DNA from: Bradyrhizobium sp. PSBB068
GTDB taxonomy: Bacteria; Pseudomonadota; Alphaproteobacteria; Rhizobiales; Xanthobacteraceae
Assembly: GCA_016839165.1 (NCBI GenBank)
Contig: CP069300.1
Location: 1,674,001-1,738,000, forward strand
DNA: 64,000 nucleotides
Direction of reading: 5' to 3'
Shown here: piece by piece, positions 26,541-34,908 of the stretch
Position numbering within the stretch: the first letter of the stretch is position 1
How the letters are laid out: each line of letters opens with the position of its first letter
Notes under the pieces: generated by a model
What the model was told of the DNA's origin: nothing
Seen by the model: the letters and a program-made list of their open reading frames with translations, nothing else
The model's database searches: none
Program-made: the position numbers and the translations under genes

Positions 26541-28730
26541 CTAGGCCGCCGCGTTGGTGCGGGCCTCGCACCACTCCGCCCAGAGCTTCATCAATTCGCG
26601 CGAGAGATTGTCGGCGAAGCGCGGCGCGTCACAAAGCGGCGAGGCGGCGACGCGGTCGCGCAGCGTACGGCGCAACTCGGCGAGTTCATCGCGCCGGCGC
26701 GTCCATCCGACTGCCATGGCGACGTAGTCGTCGATGCTGTGCGCGCAAAAGCTGCCCAGTCCCGCCGCGGTGAGATGGGCCGCCGAGTGACGGCCGGCGA
26801 ACGTATCGCCGACGAAGGTCACGGTCGGAACGCCCATCCACATCGCCTCGAGCGTCGTGACGCCGGCAGAATAGGGAAACGGATCGAGCGCGACATCGAC
26901 CTCACCGTAGGCCACAAGCAGCTTGTCCTGCTCGGTTTCGCCGACCAGCTCGACCCGCTCGCGTGGCATGCCGCCCTGGCCGAGCACGTTGTAGACCGCA
27001 TCGCGCGTGCTGGTCTCGCCGAGGCCGCCATAAACCATCAGGATGCGGGAATCCGGCACCTGCTCGAGTATCCGCGCCCAGGCCTTGCCGAGCTCGCTGT
27101 TGAGCTTCGCCGGACGGTTGAAGCAGCCGAAGGTGAAGCGGCCGCCGCTCAAGCTCGGCAGCGGCGGCACCTCGGGCGCCTTGGCCGGCGGGTGATAGCA
27201 GACATAGCAGTCGGGCAGGCGGATCGGGCGCTCGATATAGCTCGCGTCGTGCTCCGGCGGAATCTCCACCGGATCGGCGATCAGACCGTCATAGGTGTCG
27301 AGCCCGACCGTGCCGACATAGCCGGCCCAGCTGAGCTGGATCGGCGCCGCGCGCATCGCGAACAGCGAGAGTCGGTTACCGGCGGTGTGGCCGGCGAGAT
27401 CGAACAGGACATCGATACGGTCCTCGGCAATCTGTTGCCCGAGGGCCTGATCGTCCATCCCCGAGACGTCGCGCCAGGACAGCGAGATTTCCTTGTAGCG
27501 TTCGCTGAAATCGTCGTCCTGCCGCTTGCTGTCGGTCTTGTAGCAACAGATCTCGTAGCCGAGCGCGGCGAGCGCCTCGAAGGCGCGCAGCACCAGGAAC
27601 GACACGGCATGCCGGTGCAGGTCCGCCGACACCAGGCCGAGCCGCGGCTTGCGCGCCGGATCCGGCACGTTGGCGAATGCAAGACGATTGAGCGGCGCGC
27701 TCGGCCGGTACAGCATCGCCCATCGCTGGTGCTCGCGCAGCAGCTCGCCGCGCGTCACGCCCGGCTTGTGCTGAAGTGCGAACAGCAGGGTTCCGGCGAT
27801 GCCGGCGCTTCCGGGATCGAGCTCGCCGGCGCGCCGGTAGGCCGCGACGGCCTCCTCGATGCGACCTTGTCCAAGCAATCCGAAGCCGCGGCCGACATGA
27901 TGCTCCGCCTGCAGCGGATCAATCGCCAGCGCGCGGTCGACATAGCTGAGCCCGCGCTCGAACGCGCGGTGATTGATCAGAAAGTGGCCGTAGAGATATT
28001 GCGGCAGCGCGACGGTCGGCGCGCTTTCGGCGGCGATCTCGAACAGCCGCGCCGCCTGCTGGTCGCGCGCGGCGATGCCGAAATTCATGCCGAGCTCGAT
28101 GATCGCCTTGTAATTGTCGCTGTCGATCGTCGAGGCGGCCCGGAGATCGTCGACCGCCTTGTCGAACTGTCCGTCCATCACATAGGCGAGGCCGCGGGTG
28201 CGATAGGCTTCCCCGTTTCCGGCATCGAGCTCGATCGCCTTGTCCAGCGCCGCGAGGGCCTCGCTGCGCCGGTTCTCGGTCAGGAGCGCAAGGCCGAGGC
28301 TGTACTGTGCGAGCGGCATCTTCGGCAGCAGGCGCAATCCATCCTGGAGATAGGGAATGCCGTCGCGGGTGCGTCCGGTGCGTGCGAGGCAGGTGCCGAT
28401 CTCGGCAAGCGCCGGCGCATGCGTCGGTGTCACCCTGAGTTCCGCGGCGAATGCCTCGCGCGCGTCGTCGAAGCGATCGAACCGGCACAGTGCGACGCCC
28501 TTGCAATAATTGAAGCCGGACTGATCGGGCGCGAGCCGCACCGCTTCGTTGAATGCGCGCAGCGCCGGGCGCCAGCGATCCTGGCGTGCGTGTGCCACGC
28601 CCTCCTGATGCAGCGCTTGCGCCCGCTTCAGGTCAGTCGATGGATAGCCGCCGTTCAGCGGGCGCGCCAAAATTGCATGGCCGCCATGCCCCACACGAAT
28701 CGCAAGACGCCCGCTCGAGTTGTCTTCCAT
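26541..28730 (-). CDS. SPINDLY/O-GlcNAc-transferase-like protein (TPR + GT41)
   Basis: This 729-residue protein has about eight TPRs (residues 35-300) followed by a GT41 catalytic region (about 340-720), the architecture of nucleocytoplasmic O-GlcNAc transferases and plant SPINDLY. Catalytic-domain signatures are RLGLVSADLHRHAVSFLVLR, DVLFDLAGHTAGNRL, FTFGCFNRPAKLNSE and the nucleotide-sugar loop LDPFPYSAGVTTLEAMWMGV with the following GRHSAAHLTAAGL. The start at 28730 has GAGG upstream; an in-frame ATG at 28781 lacks a site. Bacterial GT41 proteins modify proteins on Ser/Thr or, in the HMW1C branch, Asn of large adhesins. The nearby giant adhesin is an obvious candidate substrate; this is inference. 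Confidence 0.92.
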   Translation of the reverse strand: MEDNSSGRLAIRVGHGGHAILARPLNGGYPSTDLKRAQALHQEGVAHARQDRWRPALRAFNEAVRLAPDQSGFNYCKGVALCRFDRFDDAREAFAAELRVTPTHAPALAEIGTCLARTGRTRDGIPYLQDGLRLLPKMPLAQYSLGLALLTENRRSEALAALDKAIELDAGNGEAYRTRGLAYVMDGQFDKAVDDLRAASTIDSDNYKAIIELGMNFGIAARDQQAARLFEIAAESAPTVALPQYLYGHFLINHRAFERGLSYVDRALAIDPLQAEHHVGRGFGLLGQGRIEEAVAAYRRAGELDPGSAGIAGTLLFALQHKPGVTRGELLREHQRWAMLYRPSAPLNRLAFANVPDPARKPRLGLVSADLHRHAVSFLVLRAFEALAALGYEICCYKTDSKRQDDDFSERYKEISLSWRDVSGMDDQALGQQIAEDRIDVLFDLAGHTAGNRLSLFAMRAAPIQLSWAGYVGTVGLDTYDGLIADPVEIPPEHDASYIERPIRLPDCYVCYHPPAKAPEVPPLPSLSGGRFTFGCFNRPAKLNSELGKAWARILEQVPDSRILMVYGGLGETSTRDAVYNVLGQGGMPRERVELVGETEQDKLLVAYGEVDVALDPFPYSAGVTTLEAMWMGVPTVTFVGDTFAGRHSAAHLTAAGLGSFCAHSIDDYVAMAVGWTRRRDELAELRRTLRDRVAASPLCDAPRFADNLSRELMKLWAEWCEARTNAAA

Positions 28731-29100
28731 GTGGGAGGCCTCGCTTGAATGAAAGCCCGCGGAGATTGCTCTGTCTATCACTTGCGATCAGACAGCGAGC
28801 TGTCGGACGCAGAGTCCATAGAGCATCTGACGAGGTATTGCCAAGATGTTTTTCGGGAGCTGATCGAAAATAATCCCTGCGCGATCCCAATCGTCGAATT
28901 GTCTATCAGACGTGAAGTCAATCATCGGCGACGGAGACATGACGTCGACGGCAGAGGTGCTTGCCTAATCATAGATTTATTCCAATAAATCTTGGTTAGG
29001 TAGAAAGTAAACTTCTTCTTGCTTGAAGATTACTTTGCACTCTCGTGACGACGCGATGACGATGTGTGCCGGTGGTGATCAACCCCACAGGAACAGCGCA
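28731..29100. other. Divergent promoter region between SPINDLY-like and PstS-like genes
   Basis: This 370-bp region drives the GT41 gene leftward and the PstS-like gene rightward. It contains an AT-rich stretch near 28965-29040. At 29045-29062, GTGACGA and ATGACGA repeat with a four-base spacer, an 11-bp period as in Pho boxes but with a poor match to the consensus. No gene is convincing here. Confidence 0.4.
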
Positions 29101-31035
29101 ATGAAAATGCAATCGTCCAAATACATGCTCGGCACCGCTTCGGTGCTCGCCCTGCTCGCGTCCTCGAGCATCACGCCCGCGAACGCGCAGGCCTCCACCG
29201 CCACTGCCGGCATCTACACGGGCGGCAGCACGCTCGCCTCGGAAGCCTTCCGCCAGATCTTCGACTGCTACATGGGCGCCAACGTCGGCTTCGGCACCGC
29301 CTATCCCGACGGCTTCGCGTTCGACCCGAGCTTCCCGGCGCCGGGCAAGCTGCCGACCACCTGCACGCTGACGAGCCTGCCGATACAAGGCATGTATGCC
29401 GGCGTCGGCAGCGGCAACGGCGTGCGCGGCTTCATCACCAACGATCCGCAGCAGTGGTACAACGGCACGGTCACGCCGAACCCGTCGGCCAACATCTCGA
29501 TCAACACGCCGCTGCCCGCGAACCAGCCCGCGACGATCGACCTCGCCAATCCGGGAAGCCCGGCGACCCAGTTCGGCAGCTATCCCTATCCGCGCGTCGA
29601 CATCGGCCTGTCGGATTCGCCGCTGGCCTTCGTTGGTACGTCCACGACGCTGACCACGTCGTCGGTCAGCTTCAACCCGACGCAGAGCTGGACCACCACC
29701 GGCGGCGCGCTGACCCAGATCACGCTGAACAGCACCTCGACGGCTTCGGTCGCCTACAACGCCACGGTGTTCGGCAATCCGATCCAGATCCCGGCTTTCG
29801 AAGTCAACGTCGCGATCGGCGTCAACACCAGCTCGATGACCGTCTACTCGGCGGTCGCCGGCACCGGCGCCACGCCGGGCACCCAGGCCAACCAGGGCGC
29901 GGCCATCCAGCTCTCGACCGCGCAGCTGTGCGCGATCTTTACCGGCCTCGTGACCGACTGGAACGACATCACCGTCGGCAAGATCCCGTACCTCAACAAC
30001 GCCGGCGGCCAAGTGCTCGCGGCCTTCGACTACACCAACATCGACAACACAGGCGCGGCACAACGCTACACGAGCTCGTCCTTGCCGATCAAGATCGTGT
30101 ACCGCGGCGATGGCAGCGGCACGAGCTTCATCCTGACCAACTATCTCAAGGCCGTCTGCCCGCTGCTCGATTCCACCGGTGCGTACGGTTACCAGTCGAT
30201 CTTCAACACCACAACCCTGCCGAGCACCAGTTTCTCGAACCTGATCACCCGCATCGCTGCGGTCCGTGGCGCGGGAGGCTGGAACAACACGACGGCGACG
30301 AACGCCTGGATCAGCGCGCAAGGCAGCGGAGGCGTGGCATCTGCGATCAGCACCGACAGCAGCAAGGCCGGCCGTATCGGATACATCAGCGCCGACTTCA
30401 CCCAGCCCTACACCACACAGGTTGGGACCATCGCTGCGCCGCGCTCGGCGGCTCTGTCGAACGAGCAGCTGCGCAGTGCCGGCACCTATGTTCCGAGCCA
30501 CGGAGTGTCGCCAGCGACTCAGCCGGCGAGCTTGACATTTATCGCACCGACACCGGATGGCGCCGCTGCCGCGTGGGCTGACACGAGGCTCAAGACGCCC
30601 TCCACGACCTGGACCTGGAACGACTACAACATCTACGCCAACGTGTTCGGCGCTGTCACCCAGTCGGGCGTGACCGTCACCGGCCTGCCGGTGTTGCCGC
30701 TCACCAACAAGCTGAACGCCTATCCGCTCAGCGGCACGACGTTCCTCGACCTGTACAGCTGCTACAACGTCCAGGCCGACGCCAACCGCCAAACCAACCT
30801 GGTCAACTTCCTGACCACCTACGTTGCCGGTGCCGACTCGACCGATCCGAACTTCGATCCGGACGTCTCGGCGGTGATCGAGAATGCCGGCTTCCACGCG
30901 GTGCCGGTCAGCTATGCGCAGAACATCAAGAAGCAGTACTGGGGCACGCTGCCGACCGCCATCAGCGCGGCTGCCGCTACCCAGACGAACGGCTGCTTGA
31001 ACGTGGCCAACGGCGCCAGCGGCGGCGCCAAGTAA
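29101..31035 (+). CDS. Enlarged PstS/DING-like phosphate-binding-fold protein
   Basis: This 644-residue exported protein has a signal peptide ending in ANA-QAS (about residue 26). The fold markers are those of PstS phosphate-binding proteins: GGSTLASEAFRQIF (N-terminal anion loop), VGSGNGVRGFI, the VDIGLSDSPL aspartate motif and YRGDGSGTSFILTNYL, which keeps the Arg and Ser-Gly-Thr that bind phosphate in E. coli PstS. At roughly twice PstS length it has large insertions, and there are no pstABC genes nearby. AGGAAC precedes the start. Together with the paralogue at 52709-54682 it flanks the secretion/adhesin genes. In Pseudomonas, DING-type PstS relatives are secreted by the Hxc T2SS, so this may be a T2SS substrate. 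Confidence 0.83.
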   Translation: MKMQSSKYMLGTASVLALLASSSITPANAQASTATAGIYTGGSTLASEAFRQIFDCYMGANVGFGTAYPDGFAFDPSFPAPGKLPTTCTLTSLPIQGMYAGVGSGNGVRGFITNDPQQWYNGTVTPNPSANISINTPLPANQPATIDLANPGSPATQFGSYPYPRVDIGLSDSPLAFVGTSTTLTTSSVSFNPTQSWTTTGGALTQITLNSTSTASVAYNATVFGNPIQIPAFEVNVAIGVNTSSMTVYSAVAGTGATPGTQANQGAAIQLSTAQLCAIFTGLVTDWNDITVGKIPYLNNAGGQVLAAFDYTNIDNTGAAQRYTSSSLPIKIVYRGDGSGTSFILTNYLKAVCPLLDSTGAYGYQSIFNTTTLPSTSFSNLITRIAAVRGAGGWNNTTATNAWISAQGSGGVASAISTDSSKAGRIGYISADFTQPYTTQVGTIAAPRSAALSNEQLRSAGTYVPSHGVSPATQPASLTFIAPTPDGAAAAWADTRLKTPSTTWTWNDYNIYANVFGAVTQSGVTVTGLPVLPLTNKLNAYPLSGTTFLDLYSCYNVQADANRQTNLVNFLTTYVAGADSTDPNFDPDVSAVIENAGFHAVPVSYAQNIKKQYWGTLPTAISAAAATQTNGCLNVANGASGGAK

Positions 31036-31103
31036 ATCGGCGCATTGTGGACGGCGCAATCGCGATTGCGCTGTACCGAGATGGTGTCGAGCACATGACA
31101 AGG

Positions 31104-31129
31104 CCGGGCGCCTCAATCGAGGCGCCCGG
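31104..31129 (+). terminator. Hairpin terminator after PstS-like gene
   Basis: A perfect 11-bp stem (CCGGGCGCCTC with GAGGCGCCCGG) and AATC loop lie 69 bp after the PstS-like stop and 80 bp before gspG. There is no downstream T-run, so it may be a weak terminator, an attenuator of readthrough into gspG, or an RNA-stability element. Confidence 0.5.
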
Positions 31130-31208
31130 AACTACCCCAGAGCGTCGAAAGTCTGGTGACGATCCTTGCCTTGCCGCTCATGGGACGAACAGTATTGGAC
31201 GAACAGTG

Positions 31209-31700
31209 ATGTCGAAGCAAAATTCCATCCTTGTTTCCGGGCGTCTCGAGCGACACAAGACGCGGCAGGGCGAGCGGGGATTCACGCTTGTCGAGATGCT
31301 GGTCGTCATCGCCATCATCGGCCTGATCATGGGATTGGTCGGCCCGCGCGTGCTGAGCTACCTGAGTGAATCGAAGGTCAAGGCCGCCAAGATCCAGATG
31401 CGGAGCTTTGCGAGCGCGCTCGACCTGTTCCAGCTCGATACCGGTCGTTACCCGACGACTGCAGAGGGGCTCACGGCGCTGGTGCAGCGAACGTCTGGCG
31501 CGCCCAACTGGAACGGTCCTTATCTCAAGGGCGGCGTGGTTCCAAATGATCCGTGGAGTCATCCCTATATCTATCGGGCGCCCGGCGAACGCGATGCCTA
31601 CGATATTCTCTCCTATGGCTCCGATGGTCAGGAGGGTGGCAGCGGGACCGCCGGCGACATCTCGTTGGACAAGCTGACGAGCGCCGCCAGCAACGAGTGA
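31209..31700 (+). CDS. gspG: Type II secretion system major pseudopilin GspG
   Basis: This 163-residue major pseudopilin has a class III leader of about 28 residues ending in GERG, then FTLVEMLVVIAIIGLIMGLV with Glu5. The C-terminal half has all GspG hallmarks: LDTGRYPTTAEGLTALVQ, GPYLKGGVVPNDPWSHPYIY and the calcium-site region LSYGSDGQEGGSGTAGDI. It polymerises into the pseudopilus piston. Unusually, it is a single-gene unit on the plus strand, 8 kb from gspE, converging on the ClpP-like gene. Its place after the PstS-like gene may allow co-expression by readthrough. Confidence 0.95.
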   Translation: MSKQNSILVSGRLERHKTRQGERGFTLVEMLVVIAIIGLIMGLVGPRVLSYLSESKVKAAKIQMRSFASALDLFQLDTGRYPTTAEGLTALVQRTSGAPNWNGPYLKGGVVPNDPWSHPYIYRAPGERDAYDILSYGSDGQEGGSGTAGDISLDKLTSAASNE

Positions 31701-31765
31701 ATGTTGCTGCGATCAGCGGCATATCGAGTTGTTGGGCGAGCCTTTCCGAGCAGGTCGCCTCTGCC

Positions 31766-32518
31766 TTACCTTCCTTGTCGAGGCAGGACATGCTGCCCGG
31801 ATCTTCCGGCGGCCTCGTGCGCGGGCTGATCGGCCGCTTGCGACCTCGTCGCTGCGTCCTCCGGCTGATTCCCAAGCCCAGCAAGCCATCGATCGTCCGG
31901 CGACGTCGGCGGCGGCGCGTGGCGTCGCGGCCGATCGGTCATGATCGCGCCCATGGCGCGCAGATCGTCGGGCGTCAGCCACGCGATCTCGTGGGCGTGC
32001 GTTGCCACCATCTGTCCGATGATGCGGGGCGGCACGCCGAACCCGCTGGCGACACGGGCCATGGCAATCGTCGCCTCTTCGGTTTGCGCCGTCTCATGGC
32101 CGAATTTGTCGGACACGCCGTGGACGCCGATCGCGGCCTCATAGCTCGCGAACTTCTCGTTTCCCGCCGCGAACACGATGAAGCAGGCCGACGCACAACG
32201 CGACCCGGCCGCAACGATCGTCGGCAGCTTGGCCCGGCGGATCAGCCCGGCGAGCTTGATCGCCTCGGCGAGGCTGCCGCCTGGCGAGTCGAGCCTCACC
32301 GCGGAGATCAGGCGGTTGCCGTCGTTGGCGGCCTTGATCAGGGCTTCCGCAGCCTCGGTGTCGCCTTGGGCGACGTCGCCGCTGAGTGCGACAATCGTGA
32401 TGTCGCCCTTCAAGCTCACGCTGCTCAGCTCGGCCGCGATTGCGGCGGTGCTGAAGATGGCTGCACCCAGCACCTGGAGAATGGATAAGACCATCGCCAT
32501 CGGCGGCCGCAGCGTCAT
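31766..32518 (-). CDS. ClpP-like periplasmic serine protease (Clp/crotonase fold)
   Basis: This 250-residue protein has a signal peptide or anchor (VLSILQVLGAAIFSTAAIAA). A ClpP-like fold follows: ISAVRLDSPGGSLAEAIKLA, then the nucleophile region VAAGSRCASACFIVFAAGNE, where the Ser in CASAC is the expected nucleophile, and AAIGVHGVS with a His. Proteins of this type (COG3904-like) are exported and of unknown substrate. The C-terminal 55 residues are Pro/Arg-rich and look disordered. It overlaps the gspD stop by four bases, so it is translationally coupled to the secretin and may process or quality-control a secreted substrate. Confidence 0.8.
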   Translation of the reverse strand: MTLRPPMAMVLSILQVLGAAIFSTAAIAAELSSVSLKGDITIVALSGDVAQGDTEAAEALIKAANDGNRLISAVRLDSPGGSLAEAIKLAGLIRRAKLPTIVAAGSRCASACFIVFAAGNEKFASYEAAIGVHGVSDKFGHETAQTEEATIAMARVASGFGVPPRIIGQMVATHAHEIAWLTPDDLRAMGAIMTDRPRRHAPPPTSPDDRWLAGLGNQPEDAATRSQAADQPAHEAAGRSGQHVLPRQGR

Positions 32519-34908
32519 TTGCGCGCGACGGCCGGCCGTGCCGCGCCCGGCACATCGAAGGTCGACGGTGCGCGCCGCATGCTGTCGAGGCGCTCGCGGA
32601 ATTCCTCGGCGACCACCTGGGCATCGTGGCCGTTGCGCACGAGCTTCGTCGTGACGAACACGATGATCTCCGAGCGGAGCTTGGTGTCGCTCTTCTGGCT
32701 CAGCAGGTCGCCGAGATATTTGATCTGGTTGAGGCCGGGCAGTCCGGCCACCGAGCGCTCGTCGTCCTCCTTGATGAGGCCGCCAAGCAGCACGGTCTGG
32801 CCGCTGCTGGTGCCGACCGTCGAGTGGATCCGCCGCTGCGAGATGGTCGGCGTCAGGTTCTGGGCGCTCGCGCCGGCCGGATTGACGACATTGGAGACCT
32901 CCTGCTCGATTTCGAGCTCGATCGATCCATTCGGATGCACGTGCGGCAGCACCTTCAAGATGATGCCGGTGTTCTGGCGGCTGATGCTGCTGACCACATT
33001 GAGGCCGGTGACGGTGCTGCCAGTCGAGATCGGCACCTGGTCACCGACCTCGAGGATCGCCGGCTCGTTGTCGGCGACCACGAGCGACGGAGCCGACAAC
33101 ACCTTGACGGTGGTGAGATTGGACAGCGCGCTGAGGACCAGCTTCGGATTGGCCTCGGCACCGAGCAACAGGTTGAAGCCGGGCAGCACGCGCGCGAGCA
33201 GGGCGGTCTGCGCGGCGGATTGCGCGGCGCTGAACAGGCCGACCGATCCCTTGTCAGGGCCGGCGCCGGCGTTGGCGCTGGTCAGATAGGCCTGCACGCC
33301 ATATTGCAGCTGGTCCGTGAGCGTGACCTCGGCGACCATCGCATCGACGGCGACCTGCAGCCGCGGGCGATCGAGCGACTCGATCGCCCGCTCGATCACC
33401 TGATAATCTTCCTGGTTCGAATAGACCATGATGGCGTTGGTCGATTTGTCGGCAGTGACGCGAACGTTCTGAAACACGCCGCGCGGCAGCGAACCCAGCC
33501 CCGTTCCGCCGCCGCCCGCCCCCGGCATATCCTGGTCGTCGTCCTTGCGATCGGAGAATCCGACCTGGGCCGCGTTGCCGTTGGTGCCGCCCGAGTTCTG
33601 GGTGCCGCCCTGCGGCGACGTCGTCGGATTGTTGCTGCTGCTGAGGGTGCCGGCACCGAGCGAGTCGATGCGCGACGTCGTTCCGCTCTGACCGGGCGCG
33701 GTCGCACTGGTCTGGCTGTCACTGGCCGATTGCGAATTGCGGCCGACGAACATCTCGTTGAGGATGCGGGCAATGCTGCGCGCGTTGCCGAAGCGCAGGC
33801 TGTAGACCCGCACCGTCGTGCCGGTGGGGTCGGAACGATCCAGCCGCCGCACCCATTGGGTGGCGCGCTCCAGCACCTTGCTGTTCTTGCTCACCGCCAG
33901 CACGGCGTTCATGCGCGACACCGGCTGAAACTTGATCACGCCCTGTCCCTGTCCGCCGTCGGCGGTGTCGAAGACCTTCTCGAGCTCGCGGATCATGGTC
34001 TCGGGCGCGGTCGACTTCAGCGGATAGAGCCCGACCGACTGATTGCGCAGCCACTCCACATCAAGCGTGCCGATGACGCCAAGCGCCGCCTGTCGCTCGG
34101 AGGCGGTACCCTGGATCAACAACACGTTGCGGGCTTGATCGACGCGAACGGCGCCGGGCCGCGACAGGAAGCTCTCCGCCGTCTTGCCGATGGCCGCGGC
34201 AGAGACGAAACGCAGTGGTACGATCGAGACGCCATAGCCGGGCTGTCCCGCACCGACGACAGAGACGCCGGCGCCCGCGGCCTCCGGCAGCGGCACGATG
34301 CGGATCAGATTGTCTTCGCGCAGCAGCGCCGCATTCGACATTCGCAGCACGCTCTCGAAGATCGGCAGCACGTCTTTGCGCGGAATCCGTTGCGCGGAGG
34401 CCAGCGTGATCGTGCCCTGCACGCGCGGGTCGACGATATAGTTCATTCCGAGGCTGTCGCCGATGACGGATTTCGCCACGGTCGGAATATCGGCGTTGTC
34501 GAAGTTCAGCTCGATGCCGCCGCTCTCGGTAGCGACGTCGCCGTCAACGGCGCTCGCGAAGCGCGTCGTCGTCGCCGTGACGGCGTCGCGCTGCGTCGGC
34601 GGTGCAGCGAGATCCTGATCGGCGCCGGGAAACACCATGGGTTGCGTGCGCGCGGAGGCCGCTGCGCCGGACGTTCCGCCGACCGGGCCGTTCCAGCGCG
34701 CCCGCAGGTCGGCATCGCGGATCGGATCGGTAACCTGGTCGCGTCCGGGCAAGTCGATGCTCTTGTCCATCATGCAGCCGCCGAGCAGGCCGGCGAGCGC
34801 AAGACATGTGGCGATCAACGCCTTGCGAGGGTGCCGCACGCCGAGTCTCTGTTGCCCGCTCTGCGCCGATGGTTCGGTGTCGCCGGCAGTTCGGTTGTCA
34901 ATGCGCAT
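32515..34908 (-). CDS. gspD: Type II secretion system secretin GspD
   Basis: This 797-residue outer-membrane secretin has the lipobox LAGLLGGC near residue 40, which suggests a self-piloting lipoprotein secretin as in some atypical T2SS. The N0 domain starts around IELNFDNADIPTVAKSVIGD, and N1-N3 repeats follow with VRVYSLRFGNARSIARIL. A Ser/Gly/Asn-rich linker interrupts N3 (about residues 390-480). The secretin core contains NLTTVKVLSAPSLVVADNEP, VGDQVPISTG and VGTSSGQTVLLGGLIKEDD. The C-terminal S-domain-like tail is short. It overlaps the upstream alkaline-phosphatase-like gene by 11 bases and the downstream ClpP-like gene by four. Confidence 0.95.
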   Translation of the reverse strand: MRIDNRTAGDTEPSAQSGQQRLGVRHPRKALIATCLALAGLLGGCMMDKSIDLPGRDQVTDPIRDADLRARWNGPVGGTSGAAASARTQPMVFPGADQDLAAPPTQRDAVTATTTRFASAVDGDVATESGGIELNFDNADIPTVAKSVIGDSLGMNYIVDPRVQGTITLASAQRIPRKDVLPIFESVLRMSNAALLREDNLIRIVPLPEAAGAGVSVVGAGQPGYGVSIVPLRFVSAAAIGKTAESFLSRPGAVRVDQARNVLLIQGTASERQAALGVIGTLDVEWLRNQSVGLYPLKSTAPETMIRELEKVFDTADGGQGQGVIKFQPVSRMNAVLAVSKNSKVLERATQWVRRLDRSDPTGTTVRVYSLRFGNARSIARILNEMFVGRNSQSASDSQTSATAPGQSGTTSRIDSLGAGTLSSSNNPTTSPQGGTQNSGGTNGNAAQVGFSDRKDDDQDMPGAGGGGTGLGSLPRGVFQNVRVTADKSTNAIMVYSNQEDYQVIERAIESLDRPRLQVAVDAMVAEVTLTDQLQYGVQAYLTSANAGAGPDKGSVGLFSAAQSAAQTALLARVLPGFNLLLGAEANPKLVLSALSNLTTVKVLSAPSLVVADNEPAILEVGDQVPISTGSTVTGLNVVSSISRQNTGIILKVLPHVHPNGSIELEIEQEVSNVVNPAGASAQNLTPTISQRRIHSTVGTSSGQTVLLGGLIKEDDERSVAGLPGLNQIKYLGDLLSQKSDTKLRSEIIVFVTTKLVRNGHDAQVVAEEFRERLDSMRRAPSTFDVPGAARPAVARK

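Noticed and set aside
26487..28748. A 753-codon plus-strand open frame over the GT41 gene
   Set aside because: It is antisense to a well-supported TPR/GT41 coding sequence.
28996..31116. A 706-codon minus-strand open frame over the PstS-like gene
   Set aside because: It is antisense to a gene with clear signal peptide and PstS motifs; the composition is typical of a high-GC shadow frame.
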